Positions 18,338-26,634 of a stretch of DNA of 64,000 nt are shown here, in pieces. Numbering within the stretch: position 1 is the stretch's first letter; each line of letters opens with the position of its first letter. The notes beneath the pieces were generated by a model, which was not told the origin of the DNA, made no database searches, and saw nothing but the letters and a program-made list of their open reading frames with translations. The DNA is taken from assembly GCA_013822765.1 (NCBI GenBank), contig PNKY01000010.1, positions 62,001 to 126,000 of the forward strand. The letters run 5' to 3'. The DNA is from Rhodospirillum sp. GTDB lineage: Bacteria > Pseudomonadota > Alphaproteobacteria > Dongiales > Dongiaceae. Made by a program: the position numbers and the translations under genes.

Positions 18338-19435
18338 TCATCGCCCCTGGAAGCACGCCGCCATCAGTTGGCGGAAGGCTTCCGCGCGGTGGCTGATTTC
18401 GCGTTTGTGGTCGGGGTCCATCTCGCCGAAGGTGACGTCGTAGCCGAGCGGCTTGAACAGCGGGTCGTAGCCGAAGCCGCGGGCGCCGCGTTGCTCGTGG
18501 ATGATCTCGCCTTCGACCCAGGCCTCGAACAATTCGCAATGGCCGTCGGGCCAGCACAACGCGAGCGCGCTGACGAAGCGGGCCCGGCGGTTGCTGTGCG
18601 GGCCGAGCTCGCGCAGCACGCGCTCCATGCCGATGTTGAAGTCGCGCTCGCCGTCGTGCCCCTTGTCGGCCCAGCGCGCGGAGTAGATGCCGGGCTGGCC
18701 GCCCAGCGCCTCGACCGACAGGCCGGAATCATCGGCCAGCGCCGGCAGGCCGGACGCCTTCGCCGCCGCCACCGCCTTGAGCTTGGCGTTGCCGACGTAG
18801 CTGTCCTCGGTCTCGTCCGGCTCGGGCAGGCCGAGATCGCCGGCCAGCACCACCTCGATCCCGAGCGGCGCCATCAGCTCGACCATCTCCTTGAGCTTGC
18901 CTTTGTTGTGGCTGGCGATCACCAGCTTCTGCTCGGTGAAGCGGCGCGGCACGCGCAGCACCTTGGCCATCAGCAGGCAGGGGTTCTCTTCGTCCCACAA
19001 GGTTGGGAATACCTCCAGTGGCACGAAGCCTTCGGCCGCGTAGAAGCGGTGGGTGCGGGCATAGAACCGGTCGCCGGCGCTCGGCGCCAGAGTCTTGACG
19101 GTCAGGATCCGCGCCGCCTTTTTCTTGAGATGCGCTTCGACCTCGGCCAGCAGTTTCTGGCCCAGGCCCTCGCGATGATGCTCGGTGCGGATCGCGATCA
19201 GGTGCAGCTCGGCCGCGGTGGGGAAGTGCTGCAGCAGCGTGACCAGGCCGGCGACCTCGTCGTCGCCCATGGAGTTCTTGGTGCGCGCCACCCACATGCG
19301 CAGGTCGCGCGCCTCGCGGCAGAACTGGTCGATCGCCTCGGGGATGCCGAACCAGTCGGGCAGCGATTCCAGCACGGCGCGGCAGATGCGCTCCTTGGCG
19401 TCGGGGTCGCGTTCGCGGGTGAAGGTGTAGGCCAT
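18338..19435 (-). CDS. rdgB: GNAT acetyltransferase-RdgB (XTP/dITP pyrophosphatase) fusion
   Basis: 365 residues in a single uninterrupted frame. Residues 1-155 look like a GNAT N-acetyltransferase (LHLIAIRTEHHREGLGQKLL, then FYAAEGFVPLEVFPTLW). From about 163 there is a complete RdgB/Ham1 pyrophosphatase: KLVIASHNKGKLKEM, LPALADDSGLSVEALGGQPGIYSARWA and GFGYDPLF, which removes non-canonical purine nucleotides such as dITP and XTP. RdgB alone is normally about 200 residues. An internal ATG at 18970 (residue 156) could give free RdgB. The 19435 start follows GAGAGACGG; an ATG ten codons upstream would overlap rph. Confidence 0.85.
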   Translation of the reverse strand: MAYTFTRERDPDAKERICRAVLESLPDWFGIPEAIDQFCREARDLRMWVARTKNSMGDDEVAGLVTLLQHFPTAAELHLIAIRTEHHREGLGQKLLAEVEAHLKKKAARILTVKTLAPSAGDRFYARTHRFYAAEGFVPLEVFPTLWDEENPCLLMAKVLRVPRRFTEQKLVIASHNKGKLKEMVELMAPLGIEVVLAGDLGLPEPDETEDSYVGNAKLKAVAAAKASGLPALADDSGLSVEALGGQPGIYSARWADKGHDGERDFNIGMERVLRELGPHSNRRARFVSALALCWPDGHCELFEAWVEGEIIHEQRGARGFGYDPLFKPLGYDVTFGEMDPDHKREISHRAEAFRQLMAACFQGR

Positions 19436-19451
19436 CGTCCGTCTCTCGCGT

Positions 19452-20171
19452 TTACTCCAGGCCAAGCACGATGCGCTGCAGCCTGGTCAGCTCGCCGATG
19501 CCCTTGCGAGCGTAAGCCAGCAGCTGCAGGAACTCCGCTTCGCTGAAGGGCGCGCGCTCGGCGGTACCCTGCACCTCGATGATGCCGCCCTTGGCGGTCA
19601 GCACGAAATTGGCGTCGGCCTCGGCGGCGGAATCCTCGGCGTAGTCGAGGTCGAGCGCGGCGGCCTTCTGGTGGATGCCGCAGGAGATCGCGGCGACCTG
19701 GTCGGCGAGCGGAATGTCGTGCACCGCGCCCAGCTTCTTCATGTGGCGGAAGCACAGATAGAGCGCGACATAGGAGCCGGTGATGGCGGCGGTCCGGGTG
19801 CCGCCGTCGGCCTGCAGCACGTCGCAATCGATCTTGATCTGGCGCTCGCCGAAGCCCTTGAGGTTGGTGACGGTGCGCAGCGCGCGGCCGATCAGGCGCT
19901 GGATCTCCTGGGTGCGGCCGGACTGCTTGCCCTTGGCCGCCTCGCGGTCGGTGCGGGTGTGGGTGGAGCGCGGCAGCATGCCGTATTCCGCCGTCACCCA
20001 GCCCTGGCCGCTGTTGCGCAGGAACGGCGGCACCTTCTCGTCGATCGAGGCGGTGCACAGCACGTGGGTCTCGCCGAACTTCGCGAGGCACGAGCCCTCG
20101 GCGTATTTGTTGACGTCGATCAGCAATTCGACGGCGCGCATCTCGTCCGCCGCACGACCCGAAGGGCGCAT
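19452..20171 (-). CDS. rph: Ribonuclease PH
   Basis: Phosphorolytic 3'-5' exoribonuclease that trims tRNA 3' ends. 239 residues, the usual length. Family features: MRPSGRAADEMRAVELLIDVNKYAEGS at the N-terminus, the phosphate-binding RTxR-type segment TRTDREAAKGKQSGRTQEIQRLIGRALR, and the catalytic DCDVLQADGGTRTAAITG. It is first of the minus-strand group with the GNAT-RdgB and hemW genes; the next gene starts 16 bases downstream. In many alphaproteobacteria rph faces hrcA directly; here an RTX gene and an HNH gene lie between. Confidence 0.96.
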   Translation of the reverse strand: MRPSGRAADEMRAVELLIDVNKYAEGSCLAKFGETHVLCTASIDEKVPPFLRNSGQGWVTAEYGMLPRSTHTRTDREAAKGKQSGRTQEIQRLIGRALRTVTNLKGFGERQIKIDCDVLQADGGTRTAAITGSYVALYLCFRHMKKLGAVHDIPLADQVAAISCGIHQKAAALDLDYAEDSAAEADANFVLTAKGGIIEVQGTAERAPFSEAEFLQLLAYARKGIGELTRLQRIVLGLE

Positions 20172-20363
20172 TGTCCATCCTTAACCACTGGTGTTGAAAT
20201 CGCGCGGACCCTACACGCGAGGGCCGGCGAAGTCCACATCCGCGGGGATATTCAACCCCGGCGTGACGCCGGTCATATCGGCCGACGGGATGCGATCCTA
20301 CGTTGATCCCGGGTTCCAAGATTTCTTCCGAGTACCAGCGCGGGGTTCGCGAGGAGAAACGTC

Positions 20364-21257
20364 ATGCCCATCACGATCGATCCCGATCTGCTCGACGATT
20401 TATGGCTCTACAATTACATCTACGGCACGGCCGCCAGCAATTCGCTGACCGGAACCGCCGGCCGCGACTATATCGACGGCAAGGAAGGCAACGACTACCT
20501 CTACGGCGGCGACAACGCCGATTGGCTGGTTGGCGGCATCGGCAATGACAACCTGAACGGCGGCGACGGCCGGGACAGGCTCGAGGGCGGGGAAGGCAAC
20601 GACTACCTCTATGGCACCTACGGCAAGGACACGCTCCTGGGCGGCGCCGGCGATGACTACCTCAATGGCGGCGACGAGAATGACGAGATTCAAGGCGGCG
20701 CCGGCAACGACCATGTCTGGGGCGGCGAGCACGATGACTTCGTGAGAGGCGAAGCAGGGGATGACCGGCTCTATGGCGGCGGCGGCAACGATTCCCTGTA
20801 CGGCGGCGAGGGCCAAGACCAGCTGGAAGGCGGAGATGGACACGACCTTCTGACCGGGTCGACGGGCGACGTGCTGAAGGGCGGCGCCGGCAACGACAGC
20901 TTTTTCGCGCACGACGAAAACACCGGCCTGATCGTGGCCTACGGCGAGGAGGGCAACGACCGGTTCTACCTCGAGGGCGATCTGTTCATCGCAAAGGGGG
21001 CCGCGGGCAACGATGTCTACATCGTCCACGAAGGTTGGGATGGCGTCGGGATCAGCCTGGATTTCGATCTCGCGAACGACTTGATCAGGATCGAGGAGTT
21101 CACGGTGAACGAGATCTCCTTCTTCAAGGACGACAACGACAATCTCGCCATGAAGTTCGACACCGGCGGCGAGCTGCACTTCAACAACATCGCCTACCAG
21201 CCGGGCTATGTGTACGCGGATTTCAACATCTACGAGTATGTCGAGCCGAATTCGTAG
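20364..21257 (+). CDS. Small RTX calcium-binding repeat protein
   Basis: 297 residues. About 17 nonapeptide repeats (GGEGNDYLYGG, GGAGNDHVWGG) run from about residue 30 to 200, followed by a 90-residue non-repeat tail (ISLDFDLANDLIRIEEFTVNEI...) that may be the cap and type I export signal. The N-terminus MPITIDPDLLDDLWLYNYIYG echoes the DTPPQILPYIYWDNIIIG of the larger RTX protein at 3856, so the two are paralogues. GAGGAGA precedes the ATG. It breaks the usual rph/hrcA neighbourhood. No exporter is present here. Confidence 0.83.
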   Translation: MPITIDPDLLDDLWLYNYIYGTAASNSLTGTAGRDYIDGKEGNDYLYGGDNADWLVGGIGNDNLNGGDGRDRLEGGEGNDYLYGTYGKDTLLGGAGDDYLNGGDENDEIQGGAGNDHVWGGEHDDFVRGEAGDDRLYGGGGNDSLYGGEGQDQLEGGDGHDLLTGSTGDVLKGGAGNDSFFAHDENTGLIVAYGEEGNDRFYLEGDLFIAKGAAGNDVYIVHEGWDGVGISLDFDLANDLIRIEEFTVNEISFFKDDNDNLAMKFDTGGELHFNNIAYQPGYVYADFNIYEYVEPNS

Positions 21258-21262
21258 CGGCC

Positions 21263-21613
21263 TTACGGTTTGAACCGGCGGCTCTTCGACCAGCGGGTGC
21301 GGTCGTAATATTCCGGCGGGCGCTTTTTCACCCAGGCGATGAACTGCGCCAGCAGCGGATGCGCGCGCAACGCTTCGAACCCAGAGAACGCCGCCGCCAG
21401 CTCCTGCTCGTTCAGCATGGCGTGGATCGCGCGGTGGCAGATCTTGTGCATGGTCACGGCCGCGCGCCCGCCATGGCTGCGCGGCACCGGGTGGTGCTGG
21501 TCGAGGCTGGGACCGGCGACCATCGGCCGGTCGCACAACGGGCAAGTCCCGGTGGAAACGCCGTCGATCGGCTTGGAAACCTTGACCCGCCGCTTGGTTC
21601 GCACCTTCCGCAT
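21263..21613 (-). CDS. HNH endonuclease-like protein
   Basis: 116 residues. CPLCDRP supplies a CxxC zinc pair and LDQHHPVPRSHGGR the DHH-type catalytic core, with MHKICHRAIH as the second zinc knuckle. This is the HNH fold of small restriction or homing-type nucleases, and close relatives are common as stand-alone genes of unknown role next to housekeeping genes. The ATG at 21613 is preferred because longer starts run into the hrcA promoter region. It is convergent with the RTX gene and divergent from hrcA. Confidence 0.78.
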   Translation of the reverse strand: MRKVRTKRRVKVSKPIDGVSTGTCPLCDRPMVAGPSLDQHHPVPRSHGGRAAVTMHKICHRAIHAMLNEQELAAAFSGFEALRAHPLLAQFIAWVKKRPPEYYDRTRWSKSRRFKP

Positions 21614-21659
21614 GGCGCCGGAGAGTGCCGGGCGCCGCAAAGCTTGGCAATTGCATGCA

Positions 21660-21687
21660 TTGACGGCACCCCACCCCCTCCCTAGAT
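21660..21687 (+). promoter_or_regulatory. Candidate promoter of hrcA
   Basis: TTGACG (21660-21665) and CTAGAT (21682-21687) are 16 bases apart and upstream of hrcA. Transcription would begin within a few bases of the ATG at 21696, which would make that start nearly leaderless. Confidence 0.35.
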
Positions 21688-21695
21688 TCGTTTCC

Positions 21696-22793
21696 ATGCA
21701 GTTCGTGCCAAAAGGCGGAAAAGGCAACGTGTCGGGTGGGATCGCCGGGCATCGGCCGGTGCTGGCCGAGATGTCCGAGCGCTCGCGCGAGATCTTCCGC
21801 CAGATCGTCGATGCCTATGTCGAGACCGGGGAGCCGGTGGGCTCGCGCACCTTGTCGCGCCGGCTGGGGCATCTCTCGCCCGCCACCATCCGCAACGTGA
21901 TGGCCGATTTGGAGGAGGTCGGGCTGCTGTTCGCGCCCCATACCTCGGCCGGGCGGCTGCCGACCGACCTCGGCCTCAGGCTGTTCGTCGACGGCCTGAT
22001 GGAGGTGGGCGGCCTCACCACCGACGAGCGCGAGGCGATCGACGGGCAGTGCAATGCCTCCGGCCGGTCCTTCCCCGAAGTGCTCGAGCAGGCGACCACC
22101 ATGCTCTCCGGCCTGTCGCGCGCGGCCGGCCTGGTGATGGCGCCCAAGAGCGACCGGTCGCTGAAGCACATCGAATTCGTGCACCTGGCGCCGGGGCGCG
22201 CCCTGGTGGTGCTGGTGACCGAAGGCGGCATGGTGGAAAACCGCCTGATCGACGTGCCGCTGGGCTTGCCGATGTCCACGCTGGTGGAAGCCACGAACTA
22301 TCTGTCGGCGCGGCTGGTGGGGCGCACCATCGGCATGGCGCGCGAGGGTATCCTGGCGGAGCTGATGACCCATCGGGCCGAGCTGGATTCGCTCACCCGC
22401 AAGGTGGTGGAAGCCGGGCTCGCGACCTGGTCCGACGCCGACCGCGGCGAAGGCGCGCTGATCGTGCGCGGCCAGTCGCACCTGCTGGACGACGTGCAGG
22501 AGGCGGGAGACCTGGAGCGCCTGCGCTCGCTGTTCACCGCGCTCGAGACCAAGGAGCAGCTGCTGAAGCTGCTGGAGGCGGCGGACCAGGCTGAAGGGGT
22601 GCAGATCTTCATCGGGGCGGAGAGCAACCTGTTCGGCCTTGCCGGCTGCTCGGCGGTCATCTCGCCCTACCGGGACAGCCAGCGCCAGCTGGTCGGCGCG
22701 GTCGGGGTGATCGGCCCCAGCCGGCTCAATTACGCCCGCATCATTCCGATGGTCGACTACACCGCCAAGGTGATCGGCCGGATTCTCGGCTGA
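21696..22793 (+). CDS. hrcA: Heat-inducible transcription repressor HrcA
   Basis: Represses chaperone operons by binding CIRCE elements. 365 residues. The N-terminal winged helix has ERSREIFRQIVDAYVETGEPVGSRTLSRRLGHLSPATIRNVMADLEEVGLL, and the C-terminal GAF-like dimerisation part ends VIGPSRLNYARIIPMVDYTAKVIGRIL. Start is uncertain: a GTG at 21729 has an AAGGCGGAAAAGG ribosome site and an ATG at 21771 (MSERSRE) matches the shortest family members. No CIRCE inverted repeat was found before dnaK in this window, so targets probably lie elsewhere. grpE follows. Confidence 0.95.
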   Translation: MQFVPKGGKGNVSGGIAGHRPVLAEMSERSREIFRQIVDAYVETGEPVGSRTLSRRLGHLSPATIRNVMADLEEVGLLFAPHTSAGRLPTDLGLRLFVDGLMEVGGLTTDEREAIDGQCNASGRSFPEVLEQATTMLSGLSRAAGLVMAPKSDRSLKHIEFVHLAPGRALVVLVTEGGMVENRLIDVPLGLPMSTLVEATNYLSARLVGRTIGMAREGILAELMTHRAELDSLTRKVVEAGLATWSDADRGEGALIVRGQSHLLDDVQEAGDLERLRSLFTALETKEQLLKLLEAADQAEGVQIFIGAESNLFGLAGCSAVISPYRDSQRQLVGAVGVIGPSRLNYARIIPMVDYTAKVIGRILG

Positions 22794-22813
22794 TCGGCCG
22801 CAGCGCTGGATCA

Positions 22814-22843
22814 CTTGACCGGATTTAACGGTTGACCATCTAT
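22814..22843 (+). promoter_or_regulatory. Candidate heat-shock (RpoH-type) promoter of grpE
   Basis: CTTGACC (22814-22820) and CCATCTAT (22836-22843) fit the CTTG...C-rich -10 pattern of sigma-32 promoters with a 15-base spacer. A sigma-70-like reading with TTGACC at 22832 is also possible. Confidence 0.4.
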
Positions 22844-22893
22844 GCGGGGACCCTAAAACACCCCCAAACAGACGGACATTGCTGGATCGCGCC

Positions 22894-23496
22894 ATGATCG
22901 ACGACAAGGACCAAATGCCAGAGCCGGCCAACGACGCCGCGCCGGTCGACGACGGGCTGGATATTCCCGCCGGCCCGGACCAGGAGCTGGCGGCGGCCAG
23001 GCAGGAAGCGGCGCAGCTCAAGGACCAGCTGCTGCGCGCCCTGGCCGAGGCGGAGAATGTGCGCCGCCGCGCCCAGCGCGAGCGCGAGGACGCCGCCAAA
23101 TATGCCATCACGAATTTCGCGCGCGACGTGCTGCAGGTGAGCGACAACCTGCACCGCGCGCTGGAAGCCATTCCGGCAGCTGCCCTGGCGGCGGACGAAG
23201 CGCTGAGGAACCTGCACGAGGGCGTCAGCGCGACCGAGCGCCAGCTCGACGCCGCGCTGGAGCGTCAGCAGGTCAAGCGCATCTGGCCGATGGGCGAGAA
23301 GTTCGACGCCAACCTGCACCAGGCGATGTTCGAGGTGCAGACCGCCGAGCAGGCGCCCGGCACGGTGGTGCAGGTGATGCAGGCCGGATACCTGATTCAC
23401 GACCGCCTGCTGCGCCCCGCCCTGGTCGCCGTCGCCAAGCAGCCGGCCGGCGACGGGCCGCCCGCTGGCACGGGCAAGGTCGATACGATCGCTTAG
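22894..23496 (+). CDS. grpE: Nucleotide exchange factor GrpE
   Basis: Exchanges ADP for ATP on DnaK. 200 residues. Acidic, disordered N-terminus; long coiled coil (QLKDQLLRALAEAENVRRRAQREREDAAKYAITNFARDVL, conserved 'AENVRRRAxRE..DA.KYA...FA.DLL' core); C-terminal beta domain with HQAMFEVQTAEQAPGTVVQVMQAGYLIHDRLLRPALVAVAK. Follows hrcA by about 100 bases, a standard arrangement, with a possible heat-shock promoter in the gap. An in-frame TTG fifteen bases upstream is less likely than the ATG. Confidence 0.96.
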   Translation: MIDDKDQMPEPANDAAPVDDGLDIPAGPDQELAAARQEAAQLKDQLLRALAEAENVRRRAQREREDAAKYAITNFARDVLQVSDNLHRALEAIPAAALAADEALRNLHEGVSATERQLDAALERQQVKRIWPMGEKFDANLHQAMFEVQTAEQAPGTVVQVMQAGYLIHDRLLRPALVAVAKQPAGDGPPAGTGKVDTIA

Positions 23497-23526
23497 GCGA
23501 CGCTCAACAGCCCCACAAAATATACT

Positions 23527-23665
23527 CGTCATCCCAAGGCTTGGCCTTGCCATGACGGAGTGGTGTGAGCGTCGGCGCTCTCGACCCACCTTCATCGCCA
23601 CACTGAAAATCGGATCACCGGGTCTCGCAGCTTTGCTGCGGCCCGGTGATGACGGCTTGGGACGG
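23527..23665. repeat. Dispersed palindromic repeat, copy 1
   Basis: Begins cgtcatcccaaggcttggcc and closes with cttgggacg, so the ends are inverted complements. An inner hairpin is made by atcaccgggtc and ggcccggtgat. It lies between the convergent grpE and chemoreceptor genes, where it may also end transcription. Confidence 0.6.
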
Positions 23666-23681
23666 TGTGAGCGGGTGAGGC

Positions 23682-25364
23682 TCAGCTCACCTTGATGTCG
23701 TGCAGGAAGCTGTCGACTTCCTTGCGCAGGGTCTCCGATTGCTTGGCGAGCTCGCTGGTGGCGGCAAGCATCTGACCGGCGGCGTGGCCGGTGTCGCCGG
23801 CGGCTTGCGTCACGCCGGTGATGTTGGTCGAGACCTCCTGCGTGCCGGAGGCGGCCTGCTGGATGTTGCGCGCGATCTCGCGGGTCGCGGCGCCCTGCTC
23901 CTCGACCGCGCTGGCGATCGACGAGGCGACGTGGTTGATCTCGTTGATGATGGTGGTGATGCCCTGGATGGCCTCGACCGAGTTGCTGGTGGCGCTCTGG
24001 ATCGAGGAAATCTGAGCCGAGATCTCCTCGGTGGCGCGGCCGGTCTGGGTGGCGAGGTTCTTCACTTCGGAAGCAACGACCGCGAAACCCTTGCCGGCTT
24101 CGCCGGCGCGCGCCGCCTCGATGGTGGCGTTGAGCGCCAGCAGGTTGGTCTGGCTGGCGATGTCGCTGATCAGCTTCACCACTTCGCCGATCTTCTCCGC
24201 CGCCGCGGCCAGGCTGCGCACCTGGCCGTTGGTGCGCTCGGCTTCCGCCGCGGCCTTGTTGGCGATATCGGCGGACTGGCCGACCTGGCGGCTGATCTCG
24301 GCGATCGAGCCGGAGAGCTGCTCGGTCGCGGCGGCCACGGTCTGCACGCTGCTGGTCGCCTCTTCCGAGGCAGCGGCGACGACGGTGGCCTGCTTGCTGG
24401 TCTGCTCCGCGGTCGCAGACAAGGACGCAGCGCTCGCCTGCATCTCGCTGGTGGCTGCGGTGACGGTCTTGAGGGCGCCGCTGACACTGCTGTCGAACGT
24501 GGCGGTGCGGCGCTCCAGCATCTCGGTGCGGCGCAGCTTGGCTTCCTGTTCGCTACGCTGCTCGGCGGCCATCTGCTCGGCGCGGACGGCGTTGTCCTTG
24601 AAGATCTGCATGGCCGCGGCCATGTTGCCGATCTCGTCCTTGCGGCCGAGCGCCGGGATCGCGACGGTATTGTCGCCCGCGGCGAGCGTGCCCATGGCGC
24701 CGGTCATCGCATCCAGCGGCGTGCAGATGCCGCGCACCATGACGGCGATCAGGCCGGCCAGCACGACGATGCCGATCAACAGCGCGATGATCAGGCCATT
24801 CCGAGCAAGGCCAGCGGTGCCCTGCGCGGATTCTTTTGCGGATTGGGCGGATGCGGCGATCAGGTCGCTCAGTTTGCCCATCGAATCCTCGAGTTCCTCG
24901 AAGTTCGCGAGGAACGGCGGATAGGCCGCTTCGGCCGCGGGGGAGTCCTTTTCGGCCAGCGCGATCATGGATTCCGCCATGCTGATATAGGAATCCAACT
25001 TCGGTTCGACTTCGGAGATAGCGGCCCGCACATCGTCGCTCAGGGGGAGGTTCTTGTTGGCGGCGACGCGCTCGCGGAAATTCTGGCTATGGTCGGCGAG
25101 GTCGACCTTCACCGACGCGAGGTCTTCCTGGTTGTTGTCGCGCGCGGCCCGCAGCGCGCCCAGCACGTCGGCGCGCAGCGCGTCGTGCATCATGTCGCTT
25201 TCCAGGTGATTGCGCAGCGCGAGCGAGGTCACGACCACGTCGTCGAGCTCTTGGCCCTGCCGCGTGATGCCCCAATAGCCGAACGCGCCGATGATCAGCG
25301 CAACCGCGGCCATCAGGCCACCGAAGCCAAAGAACTTCTTCCGAATCGACAAGGCGTTGAACAT
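23682..25364 (-). CDS. Methyl-accepting chemotaxis protein
   Basis: 560 residues. First membrane helix at about 10-30 (FGGLMAAVALIIGAFGYWG), a periplasmic four-helix-type sensor to about 185, second helix about 188-212 (GLIIALLIGIVVLAGLIAVMV), HAMP domain (RGICTPLDAMTGAMGTLAAGD) and a long signalling coiled coil with the hairpin tip EISAQISSIQSATSNSV preceded by IASQTNLLALNATIEAARAGEAGKGFAVVASEVKNLA, which binds CheA/CheW. The ATG at 25364 follows GAGAGGAAA. No receptor-methylation pentapeptide is visible and no che genes lie here. Confidence 0.94.
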   Translation of the reverse strand: MFNALSIRKKFFGFGGLMAAVALIIGAFGYWGITRQGQELDDVVVTSLALRNHLESDMMHDALRADVLGALRAARDNNQEDLASVKVDLADHSQNFRERVAANKNLPLSDDVRAAISEVEPKLDSYISMAESMIALAEKDSPAAEAAYPPFLANFEELEDSMGKLSDLIAASAQSAKESAQGTAGLARNGLIIALLIGIVVLAGLIAVMVRGICTPLDAMTGAMGTLAAGDNTVAIPALGRKDEIGNMAAAMQIFKDNAVRAEQMAAEQRSEQEAKLRRTEMLERRTATFDSSVSGALKTVTAATSEMQASAASLSATAEQTSKQATVVAAASEEATSSVQTVAAATEQLSGSIAEISRQVGQSADIANKAAAEAERTNGQVRSLAAAAEKIGEVVKLISDIASQTNLLALNATIEAARAGEAGKGFAVVASEVKNLATQTGRATEEISAQISSIQSATSNSVEAIQGITTIINEINHVASSIASAVEEQGAATREIARNIQQAASGTQEVSTNITGVTQAAGDTGHAAGQMLAATSELAKQSETLRKEVDSFLHDIKVS

Positions 25365-25574
25365 CCGCGCGGTTTCCTCTCCAGGCGCCATTTGGGCGCA
25401 AGTACATCCGTACTACTACCTATCTGGTTAGGCTTAAAATTGGGTGAATCGCCTCTCTATCGTTTGGCCTAGGCGGCTGAAGTTCCTAGAGATTCCGTTG
25501 GGCCAGACGGCCGGCGCATTGGCAGCGTGCGCAAACCTGCTTAAGACTGCGCCGGGTTGGGCAAGCGGGACATT

Positions 25575-26555
25575 ATGGCAATCGAATCAACCAAGTCGGC
25601 GCCAGCCGGGACGGATGCGCGCGGCGATGCGGCGGCCCGGCCGCAGCAGAAGCTGAAGGGTGCGCTGATCCTCTCCGCCGCGGTGCTGGTCACCGGGCTG
25701 CAGGATGCGTTCATCAAAGATCTCAGCGCCGCCTATCCGGTGTGGGAGATGCAGATCTTCCGTGGCGGCTCCGCGGCCTTGCTCATTCTCGGTTGGATCG
25801 TGATTGGCGGCGGGCTGCGGCAGCTGGTCGGCACGCGGCCCAGCCTGCTGCTGCTGGCGCGCTCGGCGATCCTGGCGATGGCCAGCCTCAGCTTCTATGT
25901 CTCCCTCGCCGGCATGCAGTTCGCGGACGCGGTCGCGATCTATTTCTCCCTGCCGCTGATGATCGCGGCGCTGTCCGGCTTCCTGATCGGCGAACGGGTG
26001 CCGCCGCAACGTTGGGTCGCCATCGTGGTGGCCTTCGTCGGCGTTGCGATCATTGCCCAGCCGACCAGCGGCATCTTCAACCCGGCGACGCTGATCGCCT
26101 TGTTTGCGACCTTGTGCTACGCGGTCGGGCTGATGCTGACGCGGCCGGTCGGCATGCGCGTGCCCTCCGCCGTGATGGGGCTGTGGCAGCTGATGGCGTT
26201 CGTCACGACCGGCGTCCTCCTCGGACTCATCTTCGGCAGCGGCGCCTTCCACGATCCCGCCCATCCCAGCTTCAGCTATCTCACGCAAGGCTGGATCACG
26301 CCGACACCGCGGCACCTGCTGGAAATGCTGGCGTTCGGCGTGGCCGCCGCGCTCGCCACCATTCTCTACACCGCCGGCTACAAGGTGGTGGCGCCGAGCT
26401 TCGTGGCGCCGTTCGAATATCAGAGCCTGATCTGGGCCAGCCTCTGGGGCTTCCTCATGTGGGGCGACGTGCCGGCCGGCACCACCTTCGGCGGCGCCGC
26501 GTTGATCGTGGCCGCCGGCTTGTGGATGATCTGGCGGGAAAGCAGAAAGCAGTGA
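25575..26555 (+). CDS. DMT superfamily (EamA) transporter
   Basis: 326 residues with ten predicted membrane helices in two EamA repeats. Family signs: DAFIKDLSAAYPVWEMQIFRG in the first helix pair, FYVSLAGMQFADAVAIYFSLPLMIAALSGFLIGERV, and the second-repeat equivalent SFVAPFEYQSLIWASLWGFLMWGDVP. Such proteins export metabolites or amino acids; the substrate is unknown. A LysR regulator starts 79 bases downstream on the same strand and might control it. One of three EamA paralogues in the window (also 39446 and 61441). Confidence 0.9.
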   Translation: MAIESTKSAPAGTDARGDAAARPQQKLKGALILSAAVLVTGLQDAFIKDLSAAYPVWEMQIFRGGSAALLILGWIVIGGGLRQLVGTRPSLLLLARSAILAMASLSFYVSLAGMQFADAVAIYFSLPLMIAALSGFLIGERVPPQRWVAIVVAFVGVAIIAQPTSGIFNPATLIALFATLCYAVGLMLTRPVGMRVPSAVMGLWQLMAFVTTGVLLGLIFGSGAFHDPAHPSFSYLTQGWITPTPRHLLEMLAFGVAAALATILYTAGYKVVAPSFVAPFEYQSLIWASLWGFLMWGDVPAGTTFGGAALIVAAGLWMIWRESRKQ

Positions 26556-26634
26556 CCGGATGCCGGAATCGCGCTGTATGAGGGCGCGGATTCCTGCTAA
26601 CTGACATCCGACATCTGAACTCTGATATCCGGAT

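Noticed and set aside
20400..23171. 923-residue open frame on the minus strand across the RTX, HNH and hrcA genes
   Set aside because: It is antisense to clearly conserved genes and its composition (His/Arg/Gln-rich) is that of a codon-bias shadow in GC-rich DNA.
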